Assembly: GCA_050289385.1 (NCBI GenBank)
Contig: JBNKFQ010000218.1
Span: 1-6,954 of the forward strand
Origin: JBNKFQ01 sp050289385
Lineage (GTDB): Bacteria; Pseudomonadota; Gammaproteobacteria; Pseudomonadales; Porticoccaceae
DNA length: 6,954 nt
Direction of reading: 5' to 3'
The notes below the pieces were generated by a model. The model saw only the letters and a program-made list of their open reading frames with translations. It was not told the DNA's origin and did no database searches. Below, one piece after another: positions 5,049 through 6,954 of the stretch (position 1 is the first letter of the stretch; each line of letters opens with the position of its first letter). A program made the position numbers and the translations under genes.

Positions 5049-5810
5049 TCAAGCCAGTTCCAGCAACACCGGGCAGTGATCTGACCCCATAATCTCATTC
5101 AAAATATCCGTATTTCTGATGCTGTCGGCCAGCACGGATGACACCAGAAAGTAATCAATTCTCCAGCCTATATTTTTTGCCCGGGCACCCGCGCGATAGC
5201 TCCACCAGCTGTATTTTATTTTGTCAGGATTTTGATAGCGAAAGGTATCAATAAAATCAGCGGCGAGAATATTGTCCATACCATCTATCTCTTGCTGCGT
5301 ATAGCCGGCGGTTTTGTTGTAATTGGGCTTGGGTCGCGCCAGGTCAATCTCTCTGTGGGCAACATTCAGATCACCACAGACGACTACCGGTTTTTTTGAT
5401 TCCAGCGTTTTTAAATACGTCAAAAAGTCAGCATCCCAACCCTGGCGATATTCCAGCCGTTTTAATTCGCTACCGGAGTTTGGCGTATAAACCGTCACCA
5501 GGAAAAAATTTTTGAACTCAAGGGCAATTACCCGGCCCTCCCTGTCATGCTCTTCAACACCCATATCAAACTGAACGCCGATGGGTTTTATTTTTGTAAG
5601 AATTGCGGTTCCCGAATATCCCTTTTTCTCTGCCGAATTTGAATAGACATGGTAACCATTAATACCCTCCAGAGCCGCCACAACCTGATCATCCTGAGCC
5701 TTGGTTTCCTGCAAGCACAGTATGTCCGCATCCATCGCAGCCAGAGACGCAGGAAATTCCTTTTTCATCACCGCGCGAATACCGTTGACATTCCACGAAA
5801 CCATACGCAT
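5049..5810 (-). CDS. xth: Exodeoxyribonuclease III / AP endonuclease, ExoA type
   Basis: A 253-residue Mg-dependent endonuclease/exonuclease/phosphatase-fold enzyme that cuts DNA 5' to abasic sites in base-excision repair (family knowledge). Family motifs are all present: WNVNGIRA (N7), LCLQETKA with metal-ligand E35, VTVYTPNSG (Y108, N111), GDLNVAHREIDLA with D147 and N149, SWWSYRAGARAKNIGWRIDYFL with D219, and the terminal GSDHCPV with the D244-H245 pair. The MRMVSWNVNGIRAV start and length fit the B. subtilis ExoA/human APE1-like branch rather than the 268-residue E. coli XthA branch. ATG 5810 is preferred: AGGAG at 5823-5819 is 8 nt away; a TTG one codon upstream is possible but unnecessary. 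It lies 29 bp downstream of rdgC and is probably co-transcribed. Its stop codon (5051-5049) lies inside the apparent target duplication of the MITE-like element. Confidence 0.95.
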   Translation of the reverse strand: MRMVSWNVNGIRAVMKKEFPASLAAMDADILCLQETKAQDDQVVAALEGINGYHVYSNSAEKKGYSGTAILTKIKPIGVQFDMGVEEHDREGRVIALEFKNFFLVTVYTPNSGSELKRLEYRQGWDADFLTYLKTLESKKPVVVCGDLNVAHREIDLARPKPNYNKTAGYTQQEIDGMDNILAADFIDTFRYQNPDKIKYSWWSYRAGARAKNIGWRIDYFLVSSVLADSIRNTDILNEIMGSDHCPVLLELA

Positions 5811-5839
5811 CAAATTGACTCCTGTATTGTCTTTTTTAT

Positions 5840-6772
5840 TTACGCCGCGATCACGTCGCCTTCAACGTCGGCCAGATTCTCACCGCCAAACGCTGCCAGC
5901 AAGGATTTAATAAATGCCGACAACTCCAGCGTCATTATCGAAAAGTCCACATCAAAGCGTTCGGCATCATCTTCAGTATAAACCTCACCTGCCTTGTCCT
6001 GGATCATATCACCATAGCGAATGCGCTTGATGCAAAACTTGTCGTCCAGAATGCACTCGATGCCATTACTCGACACCAGCTCCAGCCTGGTCACCTGCAT
6101 ACCCGCAACAATATGGTTATGAATTTCGCTGGAAGTTAACAACTGTTTTTTGCAGCGAATCACTCCGCCCTCATTATCCGCGTCTCGCAATTCACACTCT
6201 GTACCCAGCTCAAAACCCTCGGGGTCGGCCCTGTCGCGCAACCATCCGGTCATCACATCCTGAGGTATATTGTTCGGGCTAACCGGAACCACAGGCAGTG
6301 ACCCTAATGCCTCGCGTAACGCTTCCAGCAGTTCTTCTGCGCGCCGTGCGGAACTTGCGTTGACAATCAGTAGACCCTCGCGCAATGAGATATAGGCGAA
6401 TTGCCTTGTGGAATGTACAAACGCCCGCGGCAGCAAGGTAAAAATCAGTTCATCTTTCAGGCTCTGCCGTTCCTTGCGACCGACCCGGCGCCCCTCTTCG
6501 TCTTGAATATCCTGAACTTTTTGCTCCAGCTCTTCATTGACTACCGCTGCGGGCAGCACTTTCTCCTGACGCCGGGCACAAACCAGCAGATAGCCATTGG
6601 CAACGTGAACGAATGGCCCCTCTGCACCCAGTGGCGGCTCAAAGCCATATCGAGATATGTCCTGGCTGCCACAGGGCGTAAAGGCGCAATCGGCCAGTTT
6701 GGCTTCAACGTCTTCTGCGGAATGGTTAAATGGCTGGATAAAACGATAAATTTGTATATTTTTAAACCACAT
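5840..6772 (-). CDS. rdgC: Recombination-associated protein RdgC
   Basis: A 310-residue nucleoid-associated DNA-binding protein; the family forms a ring-shaped dimer that encircles duplex DNA and limits RecA activity (E. coli RdgC has 303 residues). Recognisable parts are the N-terminal MWFKNIQIYRF, the FTPCGSQD block (31-38), LLVCARRQEKVLPAAVVNEEL (62-82), LKDELIFTLLPRAFVHS (105-121), WLRD (177-180) and LTRLEL-type VTRLELVSSNG (227-237). The C-terminus is acidic (ENLADVEGDVIAA). ATG 6772 gives the canonical N-terminus; the ribosome binding site is a modest AAGAG (6785-6781) with 8-nt spacing. It heads a probable two-gene DNA-repair unit with the AP endonuclease gene. RdgC is known only from beta- and gammaproteobacteria, which dates the window taxonomically. 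The upstream leader carries a small dyad and then a 7-bp tandem array. Confidence 0.95.
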   Translation of the reverse strand: MWFKNIQIYRFIQPFNHSAEDVEAKLADCAFTPCGSQDISRYGFEPPLGAEGPFVHVANGYLLVCARRQEKVLPAAVVNEELEQKVQDIQDEEGRRVGRKERQSLKDELIFTLLPRAFVHSTRQFAYISLREGLLIVNASSARRAEELLEALREALGSLPVVPVSPNNIPQDVMTGWLRDRADPEGFELGTECELRDADNEGGVIRCKKQLLTSSEIHNHIVAGMQVTRLELVSSNGIECILDDKFCIKRIRYGDMIQDKAGEVYTEDDAERFDVDFSIMTLELSAFIKSLLAAFGGENLADVEGDVIAA

Positions 6773-6846
6773 AAATCCGGCTCTTGCTGTCAGTTAGTCA
6801 ATGGGTTGAGGGTAGCTATCATCGCCGATAGTGATGCAAAAAAACA
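6773..6846 (-). promoter_or_regulatory. Short rdgC upstream region with a small dyad
   Basis: Only 74 bp separate rdgC from the tandem array. CTATC (6816-6820) and GATAG (6827-6831) form a perfect 5-bp dyad with a 6-bp spacer, of operator-like size. No convincing -35/-10 pair is visible here: TTGACT (6800-6805 on the minus strand) would place its -10 at the start codon. The promoter may therefore lie partly within or beyond the array. Confidence 0.25.

Positions 6847-6954
<108 letters not shown>

Overview
The window looks like chromosomal DNA of a gammaproteobacterium, probably a marine or environmental lineage. RdgC is confined to beta- and gammaproteobacteria. The IbpA-type Hsp20, the DegQ-type protease and the apparent sigma-32 promoter and ROSE-like RNA thermometer fit gammaproteobacteria. 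Species cannot be read from the sequence. No phage, plasmid, tRNA, rRNA or CRISPR features were seen.

Layout. (1) 1-196, minus strand: the 5' end of an unrecognised exported protein with a clear signal peptide, RBS and a good sigma-70-like promoter at 266-294. (2) 197-606: an AT-rich divergent intergenic region with nested palindromes (candidate operator), a tentative plus-strand promoter and a perfect hairpin in the leader of the next gene. (3) 607-2698, plus strand: an exported serine hydrolase of the beta-lactamase/S12 fold, followed 34 bp later by a small XRE-cupin regulator, probably one operon. (4) 2699-4779, plus strand: a protein-quality-control pair, an IbpA-type small heat-shock protein and a DegQ-type periplasmic protease, separated by a perfect 15-bp hairpin. 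(5) 4780-5048: a gene-free stretch filled with structured DNA: a small hairpin after degQ, an inverted pair of REP-like palindromes, and a ~139-bp MITE-like element with 23-bp terminal inverted repeats. (6) 5049-6772, minus strand: rdgC followed 29 bp later by an ExoIII/ExoA-type AP endonuclease gene, a likely DNA-repair operon. (7) 6773-6954: the short rdgC leader and then about 15.4 perfect copies of a 7-bp tandem repeat running off the window end.

The most informative signals are non-coding. Upstream of the Hsp20 gene there is a sigma-32-like promoter, then a stable stem-loop, then a hairpin that pairs the whole Shine-Dalgarno sequence and the start codon and carries a single bulged G within UUGCU. 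This is the hallmark of ROSE-type RNA thermometers and implies control by heat at both transcription and translation. At the other end of the pair, the MITE-like element seems to have landed exactly on the stop codon of the AP endonuclease gene: the stop codon lies in the apparent 5-bp target duplication TCAAG, so the protein end was kept intact. Finally, the perfect heptanucleotide array 74 bp upstream of rdgC is a likely hypervariable locus.
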